Assembly (NCBI RefSeq): GCF_002873135.1
Contig: NZ_MCVI01000003.1
Coordinates: 1-64,000 of the forward strand
From: Shewanella sp. 10N.286.48.A6
GTDB lineage: Bacteria; Pseudomonadota; Gammaproteobacteria; Enterobacterales; Shewanellaceae
Reading direction: 5' to 3'
DNA length: 64,000 bases
Part shown: positions 1 through 7,817 of the stretch, piece by piece
Layout: each line of letters opens with the position of its first letter
Position numbering within the stretch: position 1 is the stretch's first letter
Position numbers and translations under genes: made by a program
The notes under the pieces: generated by a model
Database searches by the model: none
The model's input: only the letters and a program-made list of their open reading frames with translations
What the model was told of the DNA's origin: nothing

Positions 1-341
1 CGGCCTATCCTTATCTGTTATGTTTCTGCTTTGTCCCCTCTTTGCTACACTGATCTAATAATCTGGTCACAAACCCCGCCCTTTAAGTAACTTATATAAA
101 CCATCAATTTTAGCCTGGGACTTTATTGTCTAAAATTGGTTTTTTTAGACAGTTTAACCCCGCTCATTGCTGAGATTTAAAAGCTGAGTTGTTAACAAGT
201 AAAGCGCAGCACATGACAGGTAATTCAGTTCACTATTGTGTGGTTTATTAGCAAATAGCTAAATTAGGTTCGGACAAGCCTATCCCTAGATATCCCCTTG
301 TTCTGCTCATCTATAGCGCAGAAAACTGTAAAGCACCAACA
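1..341. other. non-coding stretch at window edge
   Basis: I see no convincing gene, RNA or mobile-element end here. It is the upstream region of the AAA ATPase gene and probably continues an accessory island that begins outside the window. Confidence 0.5.
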
Positions 342-389
342 TTTAATGCGCATAAAAATGTAAAAGCTTGCTTTTTTATGCGCATTAAA
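342..389. promoter_or_regulatory. large palindromic operator upstream of AAA ATPase gene
   Basis: Two perfect 17-base arms, TTTAATGCGCATAAAAA (342-358) and its reverse complement (373-389), are separated by 14 bases. Each arm has its own palindromic core, ATGCGCAT. The second arm ends 36 bases before the ATG of the ATPase gene. A pair of dyad sites this close to a start suggests a binding site for a dimeric regulator, or a hairpin in the leader. Which protein binds is unknown. Confidence 0.6.
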
Positions 390-425
390 GTGTAATGTGA
401 TTATATGTAAGTGCTGGAGTTCGTC

Positions 426-1748
426 ATGCAAAGGTCATTACTGAATAAACTACTAGAGTGGAAAACGCGATCCGAACGTAAACCTCTGCTGATCGATGGT
501 GCTCGTCAAACAGGCAAAACCTATCTGCTTCAAAGATTACTGGGTAGTAAGTTTAATCGCACCTTACGGATCGACTTTCTTGAATCTCCCGAGATGGCTG
601 ATGCTTTTTCAGGTTCTCTTACACCCACAGATCTCATCTCTAATATTGAGCTACTGACAGGTGAAGAATTCGAGCCGACAACGGATCTGCTTTTATTGGA
701 TGAGATAGGAGAATGCCCCCGCGCAGTCACGTCGCTTAAGTACTTCGCTGAAAAAGCACCTCACATGTATATTGCAGCAAGTGGCTCTAATATCGGCTTG
801 TTAGACAGCTTCCCTGTTGGCAAAGTCGAGCAGCACAACCTTCGCCCCCTCTCCTTTCATGAGTTTCTACTTGCATCTAATGAAGCCCCACTCATTAAAG
901 CATTTGAAGGGCAGGTAAACAACGCAGCAGCACATACAAAATTATTCGACAAGCTTACTGACTACTACTTCACTGGCGGTATGCCTGAAGCGGTAAACAG
1001 TTGGTTTGCGCCAGCTAATGACAGTATTCTTGAGCGAATAGCGGCTGTGTCTCGTGTTCAAGCCGACCTAATATCCGGCTATCAGCGTGACTTTGGTAAG
1101 TACTCAGGCAAAGTCGATACTGGCTTGATTGAAGCTGTATTTAATAATGTTCCTTCTCAGCTCTCAGCGGTCATAGACGAGTCAGTCAAGCGCTTTAAGT
1201 TTAAGGGAGTACATGAGCGAAAATCTCGTTACGGTGAGCTAGAAAGCGCAATTACTTGGTTAGAAAGATGCCGATTAGTATTAAAGAATTTCCCCATTGA
1301 TGGCATGCCTAAAAGTCCACTCGCTGCCTATAAGAAAAATAATATGGTCAAGCTATTCCTGTTTGACGTTGGCCTTCTTAACCATATGCTAGGGATCAGC
1401 TACAAAGAGGTTAAGCAACAGGGCTTTGACTACAAGGGCTATGTTGCAGAAAACTTCGTGCAACAGGAATTAGCTGCACAAGGTATCGACCCAACGTATT
1501 CATGGGGTGATGCACGAGCTGAAATTGAATTTATTATTACTGATGAGCAAGGTAGGGTTGTTCCGATTGAAGTGAAAAGCGGTAAGCGCACTAGAGCCAA
1601 GTCTTTAGTGTCATATATCACTAAGTGCCAGCCCCATAAAACAATAAAACTGACAGGTACTCAGGGCTCTCCAGCAACAGAAACAAAGAACCTCGTTGTC
1701 CCACTTTATTTCACTGAGTTTGCCGTGAAGGAATATTTAAAAAGATGA
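426..1748 (+). CDS. AAA family ATPase with DUF4143-type C-terminal nuclease-like domain
   Basis: A 440-residue protein of the AAA_14/DUF4143 group. The Walker A loop GARQTGKT is at about residues 25-32 and the Walker B motif LLLLDEIGE near 88-96; a sensor-like ASGSN follows near 118. The C-terminus carries IEFIITDEQGR and then VPIEVKSGK (about 379-387). That E-x-K arrangement is typical of PD-(D/E)XK nuclease-like folds, though whether it cuts is unknown. An upstream GTG (411) is in frame, but GGAG at 415-418 is placed 7 bases before the ATG at 426, so that start is preferred. The family is common in accessory regions and its biological role is not settled. It faces the Zorya-like operon tail to tail and is not part of that operon. 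Confidence 0.8.
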   Translation: MQRSLLNKLLEWKTRSERKPLLIDGARQTGKTYLLQRLLGSKFNRTLRIDFLESPEMADAFSGSLTPTDLISNIELLTGEEFEPTTDLLLLDEIGECPRAVTSLKYFAEKAPHMYIAASGSNIGLLDSFPVGKVEQHNLRPLSFHEFLLASNEAPLIKAFEGQVNNAAAHTKLFDKLTDYYFTGGMPEAVNSWFAPANDSILERIAAVSRVQADLISGYQRDFGKYSGKVDTGLIEAVFNNVPSQLSAVIDESVKRFKFKGVHERKSRYGELESAITWLERCRLVLKNFPIDGMPKSPLAAYKKNNMVKLFLFDVGLLNHMLGISYKEVKQQGFDYKGYVAENFVQQELAAQGIDPTYSWGDARAEIEFIITDEQGRVVPIEVKSGKRTRAKSLVSYITKCQPHKTIKLTGTQGSPATETKNLVVPLYFTEFAVKEYLKR

Positions 1749-1840
1749 AGAAAGGTACCTATTTAGAAGCTTGGATAATGACTAATTGATTTACAGCCTT
1801 ACATCATATTTACCCAATTATCTCGCATTGTAGTGGACAA

Positions 1841-2038
1841 TGAATTCTGGCCACTACATCTATTCTCTTGGACCAAAGCAGCCAGTTCCTTGGCGCTTGT
1901 AAGACCATATTAAAGTTTAATCAGTTTCTAGCTCACTTTGGGACATGTCCGAGTTACTAATTAATGTAATTTTGAAAAATTTACGATAAGTTTTCTATTA
2001 TAAGAGTGCGTTCAACTGCAAATCAGTGGCCAGATTCA
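1841..2038. repeat. short element bounded by inverted repeats (possible MITE/IS remnant)
   Basis: TGAATTCTGGCCACT (1841-1855) recurs inverted as AGTGGCCAGATTCA (2025-2038), matching over 14 bases with one bulged T. About 170 bases lie between the arms, without a gene. At the left edge a second hairpin, TGTAGTGG (1829-1836) with CCACTACA (1851-1858), overlaps. The layout suits a miniature or decayed insertion element. No target duplication was identified. Confidence 0.3.
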
Positions 2039-2070
2039 CTATGCCATACAGCTAGAATTGCTGACGAAGT

Positions 2071-2135
2071 CACCAACTGAACTCGTTAGCTTATGCCATG
2101 GAATGTTAAGCTAAGCTAGACGAGTTCAGCGGGTG
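2071..2135. repeat. long imperfect hairpin downstream of zorC-like gene
   Basis: Imperfect stem in three blocks: CACC/GGTG, CTGAACTCG/CGAGTTCAG and TAGCTTA/TAAGCTA, with small internal mismatches and a loop around GCCATGGAATG. No T-run follows on either strand, so it is not a typical terminator. It could be a folded recombination site or a mobile-element end. It starts about 70 bases past the zorC-like stop. Confidence 0.4.
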
Positions 2136-2208
2136 TTCACGTAATAGGCTAAATCAATCTCATTCATGCATCGTTTGCCTACTGCGAAACATAAAATATC
2201 GAAATCGA

Positions 2209-3903
2209 CTACAGCTCTTTATAATCATGACACTTACTTGTCAGGAGCTTACGACCATTCGCCATTAAAACTAAAATTGCATTAGTATCGACTCTAACGA
2301 CTTCAACTTCGTGTTGTCCACCCCAAAGTAACTTCTGACCGATGAAAAAGCTTTCAGGAACAGTACCTTTTGCGTTATTTTCTATTTCAGTTTTCTCTCG
2401 GAATTTTGGCTTAACTTTGTTGGTATATTTTGCTGCTCTGCCCTGCTTATGAATCAGTAATGCATCCTGACGTTGTAACCTTTTATCATAAGAGAGTTGC
2501 GGTAAACCGTAATTTCTGGAATAAGTTTTATAAAACTGATCTTCTTGCCTATCTGCATCTTTAATCAAGAAACGACGTAAGTTTTCATCAGGCAGTATCT
2601 GAAACTCCGTTCTTAGCATTTCTTCACAAGAATTCTGCCAATATATCAAATGATCATGTTCTTTAATAAATTCAATTTGGCTCAAGTCATCGATTCTAAT
2701 TTTATCAGTTGCCAGTAGTGACCTAATCTTAGTATCAGACTTACTATAAATTTTTACTGCGCTAGACCCACCCCGTAGGTACTCGACTACAATATGCTCA
2801 TCAAACTCCAAAAGACACAATTCTGTTTCAAATCTTGAATGATTAAACCCTTCAACAATCGAGTGTTCTGGTAGATGTAAACCAAAACTTTTAATAGTAT
2901 GCGAAGTTTTTAACGGTAAAAACACCTTAAAACTATGAAATCGGCTCTGATAGTTTGACCAAAAGGTTACTCGGCTTTTTAGCTGAGTTATATCTCTATC
3001 AGTAAGATCCAAAGCGTCAGCTAATTTTGGAGAGGTCAGCTGAAATATAAACTTCTTAAAATCCGCAAACCAAGCTGCACCAAATACATTTCGTAATATA
3101 TTCTGAGTTACTAAGCTAAGGTGATTCCACCTAGAGTTAATCACTGTCGGTGAGTAGCAATTTTTCAAATATTGTACAAGCTGGGTAGACTCAGCTAACA
3201 GCTCCTTTGTTGATACTGTTACTAAGCGTGTCACAGCATTGTCTCGCTCAATATCATCGAGTGATTGAATAATTTTTAAGTAATGACCAGCATATTGTTC
3301 AAACCCTTTGGTTACCAATACCACTTCAAGCTTCGATAATGCTGAGTTCAATAGTTGAATAGTATTGGGTAAGCCTCGTCGAAAAAACATTGGCTTAGGA
3401 GGCGTTGATGCTTGTAAGGCATAAAACGCAATCGCATTTGCCTTATTTTCAGCCAAAGCAATTAGCAATAGACAGCGATCCTTATCGACATTTTTAATGG
3501 CTTTGATACTTTCACGAAAGTTAACTATCAACGCCGTAGGGATCATATTTTTCTGGCCATCAAAAAACAGACTCATACGCCATAAAGCAATTTGCCTAAC
3601 CTTTGCTTGCTTAGCAATCTCTTGCCAAACTAACCGTTTACACATAGCCTGCTCATCATGACTCAGGGAATTAAAATACTCTTCTGACTCAAATACCGTG
3701 ATCCACTCCAATAGCGAGATCAAGTCAGCTTTCCCTAACTCCAGTAAAGATAAAATGGCATCAATAGAGCGAGGAGGAACTTCAGGTAACGTTAACCCAT
3801 CAAATAGTTCGCTATCAACATTACTTGCTTGATACCGTGCAGCATTAATCATTCTCATTGGCCTGATCTTTTTAGGCGTAGCAATACTAATTAGTGCTGA
3901 CAT
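2209..3903 (-). CDS. zorC: ZorC-like protein with EH-signature domain
   Basis: A 564-residue protein, mostly helical over its first 320 residues. The segment at about 360-435 matches the EH_Signature pattern: LLEFDEHIVVEY with Glu374, a short strand SAVKIY, then EHDHLIYW (His416/His418) followed by a helix ending in LRTEF. The Glu-to-His spacing of 42-44 fits the family as I recall it. ZorC is the DNA-binding partner of the ZorAB motor in type I Zorya, and its usual length is close to this. A basic linker (about 475-505) and a small beta-rich tail (518-560) follow. The ATG overlaps the zorB stop by one base (TAATG), so translation is probably coupled. No zorD follows. The family assignment is by motif only. 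Confidence 0.7.
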   Translation of the reverse strand: MSALISIATPKKIRPMRMINAARYQASNVDSELFDGLTLPEVPPRSIDAILSLLELGKADLISLLEWITVFESEEYFNSLSHDEQAMCKRLVWQEIAKQAKVRQIALWRMSLFFDGQKNMIPTALIVNFRESIKAIKNVDKDRCLLLIALAENKANAIAFYALQASTPPKPMFFRRGLPNTIQLLNSALSKLEVVLVTKGFEQYAGHYLKIIQSLDDIERDNAVTRLVTVSTKELLAESTQLVQYLKNCYSPTVINSRWNHLSLVTQNILRNVFGAAWFADFKKFIFQLTSPKLADALDLTDRDITQLKSRVTFWSNYQSRFHSFKVFLPLKTSHTIKSFGLHLPEHSIVEGFNHSRFETELCLLEFDEHIVVEYLRGGSSAVKIYSKSDTKIRSLLATDKIRIDDLSQIEFIKEHDHLIYWQNSCEEMLRTEFQILPDENLRRFLIKDADRQEDQFYKTYSRNYGLPQLSYDKRLQRQDALLIHKQGRAAKYTNKVKPKFREKTEIENNAKGTVPESFFIGQKLLWGGQHEVEVVRVDTNAILVLMANGRKLLTSKCHDYKEL

Positions 3904-4565
3904 TACTTATTAACCCTTAATACCTCATTAAAAGCATCTTCAGACTTAAACTGCATCCTAAAGATAACCTTTCGAGCTAACTGTACACTGTCAGTTGATA
4001 TCGCATCCATCGGGCCCCGCCCTGCAACCTGAATCTTCTTCAAAAACTCTTTTGTGTTAGCCCCTTGAGGCATTGTATTAATAAACTGGTAAACACTATT
4101 TGCCCTTCCTAGGCTTAATTGCATGTTGTAACCTAAGGCGCCATCAGCACTGGTATGGCCCTCAATAATCACACGGGTGATCTCCTCACTGATGTTGGCA
4201 TCCGAAAAAATCACATCGCTGTAAACAGGAATAAACTGGGCCAAAAACTGTTTACCTTCAGGCTTTAACTCTCTTTCATTAAACCCAAACAAAACAGAGT
4301 CCAATAAGGTAATATCCCCTGTTTCTTGATTTATTTCTGCATTAATGCCGCTGGCATTAAACTGCTCTTGAAGTGCTTGAATAACCACAATGCGCTTATT
4401 CTGGGTTTCTTCTTGTGTCGTTTTTAATTGAAGCAAGGTAACAACCACCAAGAGTGCGAAAATCAGTAGTAACCCAGACATAAGATCACTGATAGATAAC
4501 CACTCAGTGCCTTCCTCTTGGTCATCCATCGTCTGCTTACCTGTCATTGACTGATGAATATTCAT
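3903..4565 (-). CDS. zorB: ZorB-like MotB/OmpA-domain stator subunit
   Basis: A 220-residue inner membrane protein. A short cytoplasmic N-terminus leads into WLSISDLMSGLLLIF, where Asp27 sits at the position of the proton-binding Asp of MotB-type stators, followed by one membrane helix (about 28-46). A periplasmic OmpA-like peptidoglycan-binding domain occupies about 85-210, with IIEGHTSADG (131-140), LGRANSVYQF and LARKVIFRM as family landmarks. It would anchor the motor to the cell wall. It starts directly after the zorA stop, with GAGG inside the zorA tail as ribosome site. It is not flagellar MotB: no flagellar genes are near and the partner has a very long tail. Confidence 0.85.
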   Translation of the reverse strand: MNIHQSMTGKQTMDDQEEGTEWLSISDLMSGLLLIFALLVVVTLLQLKTTQEETQNKRIVVIQALQEQFNASGINAEINQETGDITLLDSVLFGFNERELKPEGKQFLAQFIPVYSDVIFSDANISEEITRVIIEGHTSADGALGYNMQLSLGRANSVYQFINTMPQGANTKEFLKKIQVAGRGPMDAISTDSVQLARKVIFRMQFKSEDAFNEVLRVNK

Positions 4566-6626
4566 CTAGGTAACCTCTTCTTGCTCATTCATCATTCTAC
4601 GCTGTGTTTCAGAAGAGATTAGATACTCGGCTGACTGTAATAAACGAGTGTGAATTTGAGCTGACGCCTTATCCATTTCTGTGAAAAACTCTTCGTTAGA
4701 CTTGTTAGCCCGCTCAAAGTAAGTATTTAACTCAGTTGGGATCTGAGTAAGCAATTCACCAAACAGCTCTGACGATGAAGAGTAAGACTTTTCTAACTTA
4801 CCTACTTGTAAACCGATGGTTTTTGCTGTTTGCTCTATCTGATTAATATGTGAGGACTCTACCAATTTTACTGCCTGCACAAGACTATTAACAATATTAG
4901 TTGCTTGCTGCATGTCACTGATGTTTTTCCCTAAATCAGCAGACAGCTCTTTTCTGCGAGTGTACTCCTCCTTAAAGGTATCCCTACAGTCTTCAACCAC
5001 ACGGGCTAAACCATCACGTTGCTCACCTAAGGTACTTTCAAGCAGGTTATTTTGCTCTTTAAAGAAGGCATCTAAACTCTGTTGATAGGTTAACCTGAAA
5101 TTATCTAACTGCTCAGTCACTGTCTCTTTGGTCTCAAGCAACACCTTATCGACACTTGATAATGTCTGACCTAGGTTTTCACGGGCACTGTCCATAAGAC
5201 CAGTAGCAGTTGCACCAACTTGTTTAATCGCTTCAACCTGCTCAGTATGCGACTTTTGGCTTTGCGCTAATATATTGCTAACACGCTGCTCTGTATTATC
5301 CAGCATCTCTTTTTGTACACTTGCTTGTGACTCAAGTGATTGCTCCAGCTCAACCTTAATCCCACTGAACGTGGTGGCTGCTTGCTCTGCACTGGCTTTA
5401 AACGCCACTTTTTGGTCGTCCATAGCTGCAACACTGGCTTTTACAGCCATGTCTAATTGATCCGCCACCCCCTCTAAAATCACTTTAGTGTCAGTTTGGA
5501 AGCTAGATAAGATAGTACGTAGATCAGCAGAGAACTCACCCAGTTGCTTAACGGTTTCCGCCTGGAAAGTTTGAATGGTTGAAACAGCATCAGCCAACTT
5601 AGCTGCAATATCACCTAACTCATCGTGCAGCTTTGTTACTGCAAGCGTTGACTCTTTTACTAAAGATGAAGTTTCAGATATCTGCCCAGATAGTGGCTCA
5701 ATAACTTCAGCACGCAGTTGAGTCATGATAGCTTGAATGATCTTCTCACCGTTATCTTGCTTAATTTCTCGCAGTGACTTTAGCTCCGCACTAATATCAG
5801 TAAATACAGGCACCATCTCATTGGTAAAAATTCTATCTAAGCTAGTCGATAAATGCTTACCAATCTTATCAGCATCAAAGTTCTCAGCAGCACGCTCTAA
5901 TGAACTCCCCATCGTTAATAGCGCTTGTGAGGCCTCTGCACTCTTTTGTGCTGCAGCTAGCTGCTTGGCTATCACTTCATCTTGATCGCCACCTGCCAAC
6001 TTATCTAAATAATCAGCCATAGTTTCAAGACGAAAAAGGCTATTAAACTTATTTAAGGCTGCTGAATATTTACGTTTAAAAATACTGCTAGTGAGCTTCA
6101 AAAAGAAGATCAAACAGATAGACAACACCAAGCCCACCAATGAGGTGATAAATGCGGTAGACATACTCCCCAATAAGGTTTTTGCACCTTCAAACATTTC
6201 AACTGAGTCGCCATTGAGTTTTCCCTCAATACCCGCGAGGCCAAGCACAATGCCAAAAAACGTCCCAATAACCCCCACACTAGTGAGAATACTCGCCATA
6301 TAGCGTAGACCACTTTGGTCACTACTATTAGCCAAAATGGGCGGGTAGCTGGTCAAGAGTATTTTTTCATCTGCCGTTTTGAGCTTAGAGAAGTATTGCG
6401 CTTTTAAGCTTTGTTCTTGCTCATTAAGCGCGTCATTACCGTTCACTTTTTGGGCCATACCACCAAAGGTATCTAATACTTTATCGAGCTTAGATGACCG
6501 ACTAAGCAAACTTTTTATCTCCAGCAGCATGGCAACTGCAAACAAGAGAAAAATAATGTAAACAATTAACTGAGTAAGCTCATTTTTTACAGTTAAGTCA
6601 TACAGGCTATCTAATGTCTCTAACAT
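4566..6626 (-). CDS. zorA: ZorA-like MotA/ExbB-family motor subunit with long coiled-coil tail
   Basis: 686 residues. Membrane helices are predicted by eye at about 17-36, 108-133 and 150-177; the second and third carry the MotA/TolQ/ExbB-like stretch SVGVIGTFFGIVLGL and LGSMSTAFITSLVGL. About 480 residues of heptad-rich, charged sequence follow, expected to form the long cytoplasmic tail that distinguishes ZorA from flagellar MotA. The length suits type I Zorya rather than the shorter type II ZorA. In the known system ZorA and ZorB form a proton-driven motor whose tail transmits a signal of phage attack to cytoplasmic effectors. It follows the 111-residue gene by two bases, with GAGAATAAAG as ribosome site. 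Confidence 0.85.
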   Translation of the reverse strand: MLETLDSLYDLTVKNELTQLIVYIIFLLFAVAMLLEIKSLLSRSSKLDKVLDTFGGMAQKVNGNDALNEQEQSLKAQYFSKLKTADEKILLTSYPPILANSSDQSGLRYMASILTSVGVIGTFFGIVLGLAGIEGKLNGDSVEMFEGAKTLLGSMSTAFITSLVGLVLSICLIFFLKLTSSIFKRKYSAALNKFNSLFRLETMADYLDKLAGGDQDEVIAKQLAAAQKSAEASQALLTMGSSLERAAENFDADKIGKHLSTSLDRIFTNEMVPVFTDISAELKSLREIKQDNGEKIIQAIMTQLRAEVIEPLSGQISETSSLVKESTLAVTKLHDELGDIAAKLADAVSTIQTFQAETVKQLGEFSADLRTILSSFQTDTKVILEGVADQLDMAVKASVAAMDDQKVAFKASAEQAATTFSGIKVELEQSLESQASVQKEMLDNTEQRVSNILAQSQKSHTEQVEAIKQVGATATGLMDSARENLGQTLSSVDKVLLETKETVTEQLDNFRLTYQQSLDAFFKEQNNLLESTLGEQRDGLARVVEDCRDTFKEEYTRRKELSADLGKNISDMQQATNIVNSLVQAVKLVESSHINQIEQTAKTIGLQVGKLEKSYSSSSELFGELLTQIPTELNTYFERANKSNEEFFTEMDKASAQIHTRLLQSAEYLISSETQRRMMNEQEEVT

Positions 6627-6628
6627 CT

Positions 6629-6964
6629 TTATTCTCTAATTAATACTGACAGTTCTTTTTTCGACAGTAGCTTTTCAGCTATACGCACAGGCAAGTGCTC
6701 TGCATCTGTTCTGTAACCTAATGAATCGATAGGAATAGCAGTTTCTAACTGCACGCTATACAAAGGCTCTTCGGTTTCAGAGTCTTTATCTAGTACTAAA
6801 TAAACACCAGAGTGTTCACGCAGCAGTTGCGCTTGCAAACAAGCCTTTTGGTCCCGCAAAGAAAGAGTAATAGGCGAGCTATCACCATACTGCTTCTGTG
6901 CCAGCTTCCAGGCGTGATTAAAGCGGATGATCCTATTGATTAACTCAACACCACTATTTTCCAT
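6629..6964 (-). CDS. small protein heading the Zorya-like operon, function unknown
   Basis: 111 residues, soluble, no signal peptide or membrane segment. The N-terminal half is helical (INRIIRFNHAWKLAQKQYG); the middle looks beta-rich (SGVYLVLDKD, PLYSVQLET); a charged helix ends it. I do not recognise the family. It is the first gene of the operon, two bases before zorA, and so is very likely co-transcribed with zorABC. The described Zorya types as I recall them do not include such a protein. It could be a regulator, an adaptor or an unrelated passenger. Confidence 0.6.
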   Translation of the reverse strand: MENSGVELINRIIRFNHAWKLAQKQYGDSSPITLSLRDQKACLQAQLLREHSGVYLVLDKDSETEEPLYSVQLETAIPIDSLGYRTDAEHLPVRIAEKLLSKKELSVLIRE

Positions 6965-7377
6965 AATTCATAAAACCCTTTTCTAAGAGAGATTTAAACA
7001 TTTGATACCTTTTGTTTTAAAGTAACGATCCTAGGGTGGCAGAATTGAGTATTACGCTAGAACTAAACTATTTTAAGGGGGGGATTGGATTTTACTCTAC
7101 AACTGTTCTAAATTAATTTTCAATTTCAATTATGAGACCACCATCAATTTATAATTTTTTTTTTGAAAAAAAATGTTGTTACAAATCACAAGAAGTTGAA
7201 ATGACTCTGCAAAACCGTTATTAAATTGTACTTATGGCCTATTCTGCTCGGTATTTTTGAAGGTTGTTGGCACTCTTTACTTAAATTTTAAGCTGCATTT
7301 TTTGTTTCTGTTTCAGGCGGCTTATCTGGTTTCAGTGTGACTTCACCTACAGCGTCACAATTCCTTATACTGTAGTT

Positions 7378-7419
7378 GTAACCCTCTCTTAAAATATGAT
7401 CGATATAAGGGAGGGTTAC
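7378..7419. repeat. inverted repeat GTAACCCTC...GAGGGTTAC
   Basis: GTAACCCTCTCTTA (7378-7391) pairs with TAAGGGAGGGTTAC (7406-7419) with one mismatch across a 14-base loop. Ends beginning GTAA are usual for IS66-family elements, and a reading frame starts 12 bases later, so this may be an element end. It may equally be a plain hairpin. Confidence 0.35.
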
Positions 7420-7430
7420 ACCCACGGGCA

Positions 7431-7523
7431 ATGGCAGTGAATGCTGCTCAGTACTGGAAAGATATCATGGATGAGCAGCGCGACAGCCTAGCAAGTATTG
7501 TCTTAGCTTTTAGCTACAAGTAA
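7431..7523 (+). pseudogene. possible IS66-type accessory ORF fragment
   Basis: A 30-codon frame starting MAVNAAQYWKDIMDEQR. The tyrosine-tryptophan-helix start resembles the N-terminus of the small first ORF of IS66 elements, usually over 100 residues long. It stops early and no further ORFs of such an element follow. A competing open frame covers part of the same region on the minus strand (ending at 7292), so the identification is weak. Confidence 0.25.
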
Positions 7524-7612
7524 CCTGTAGTGATGTGATGGACGCCTCAGCAACCGAGTTTGGCTCTATGTGCCAAACTTTATGTTGATAGTAAAATTAA
7601 GAGGCTTTCATT

Positions 7613-7816
7613 ATGGAAATTAAAGTTATTGGTATCGATTTAGCCAAAAATGTTTTTCAAGTTTGTGTTTGTCTTATGGATAACTCAATTATGAGCAACA
7701 AAAAAGTTAACAGAAGCAAGCTGCTCGATAAAATAAGACAGTTCCCCGAAGGTAGCCTTATAGCAATGGAAGCCTGTGGGACCTCGCATTATTGGGGGAG
7801 ACAATTCCAAGCGATT
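7613..7816 (+). pseudogene. IS110-family transposase, 5' fragment
   Basis: The first 67 or so residues match an IS110 DEDD transposase: IKVIGIDLAKNVFQV, the first catalytic Asp in a RNase-H-like strand, then LIAMEACGTSHYWGRQFQ. Intact members have about 340 residues. The match breaks off at about 7816, where the next gene's stop codon begins, and no catalytic C-terminal domain remains. The roughly 90 bases before the ATG are likely the element's non-coding end, the region that encodes bridge RNA in IS110 elements. Confidence 0.75.
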
Positions 7817-7817
7817 G

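Larger units (their letters stand above)
1749..2208. other. non-coding gap between ATPase and Zorya-like operon
   Basis: No gene is supported on either strand. This is where zorD would lie in a type I Zorya operon, and I find no remnant of it. The gap holds the inverted-repeat element at 1841-2038 and the long hairpin at 2071-2135, which look like traces of small mobile elements. Confidence 0.6.
6965..7612. other. gene-poor stretch with insertion sequence debris
   Basis: The part next to the small protein gene is AT-rich and should hold the promoter of the Zorya-like operon, although I cannot place its -35/-10 boxes with confidence. From about 7290 onward the sequence looks like decayed mobile DNA: an inverted repeat pair at 7378-7419, a short reading frame at 7431-7523, and the upstream end of an IS110-type element before 7613. 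Confidence 0.5.

Noticed and set aside
2071..2135. integron attC site
   Set aside because: The hairpin is long and imperfect, but I cannot find the conserved core sites expected at both ends, and no integron integrase is near.
3903..6626. flagellar MotA/MotB stator
   Set aside because: The MotA-like protein has a tail of about 480 residues, the operon carries an EH-signature gene and there are no flagellar or chemotaxis genes nearby.
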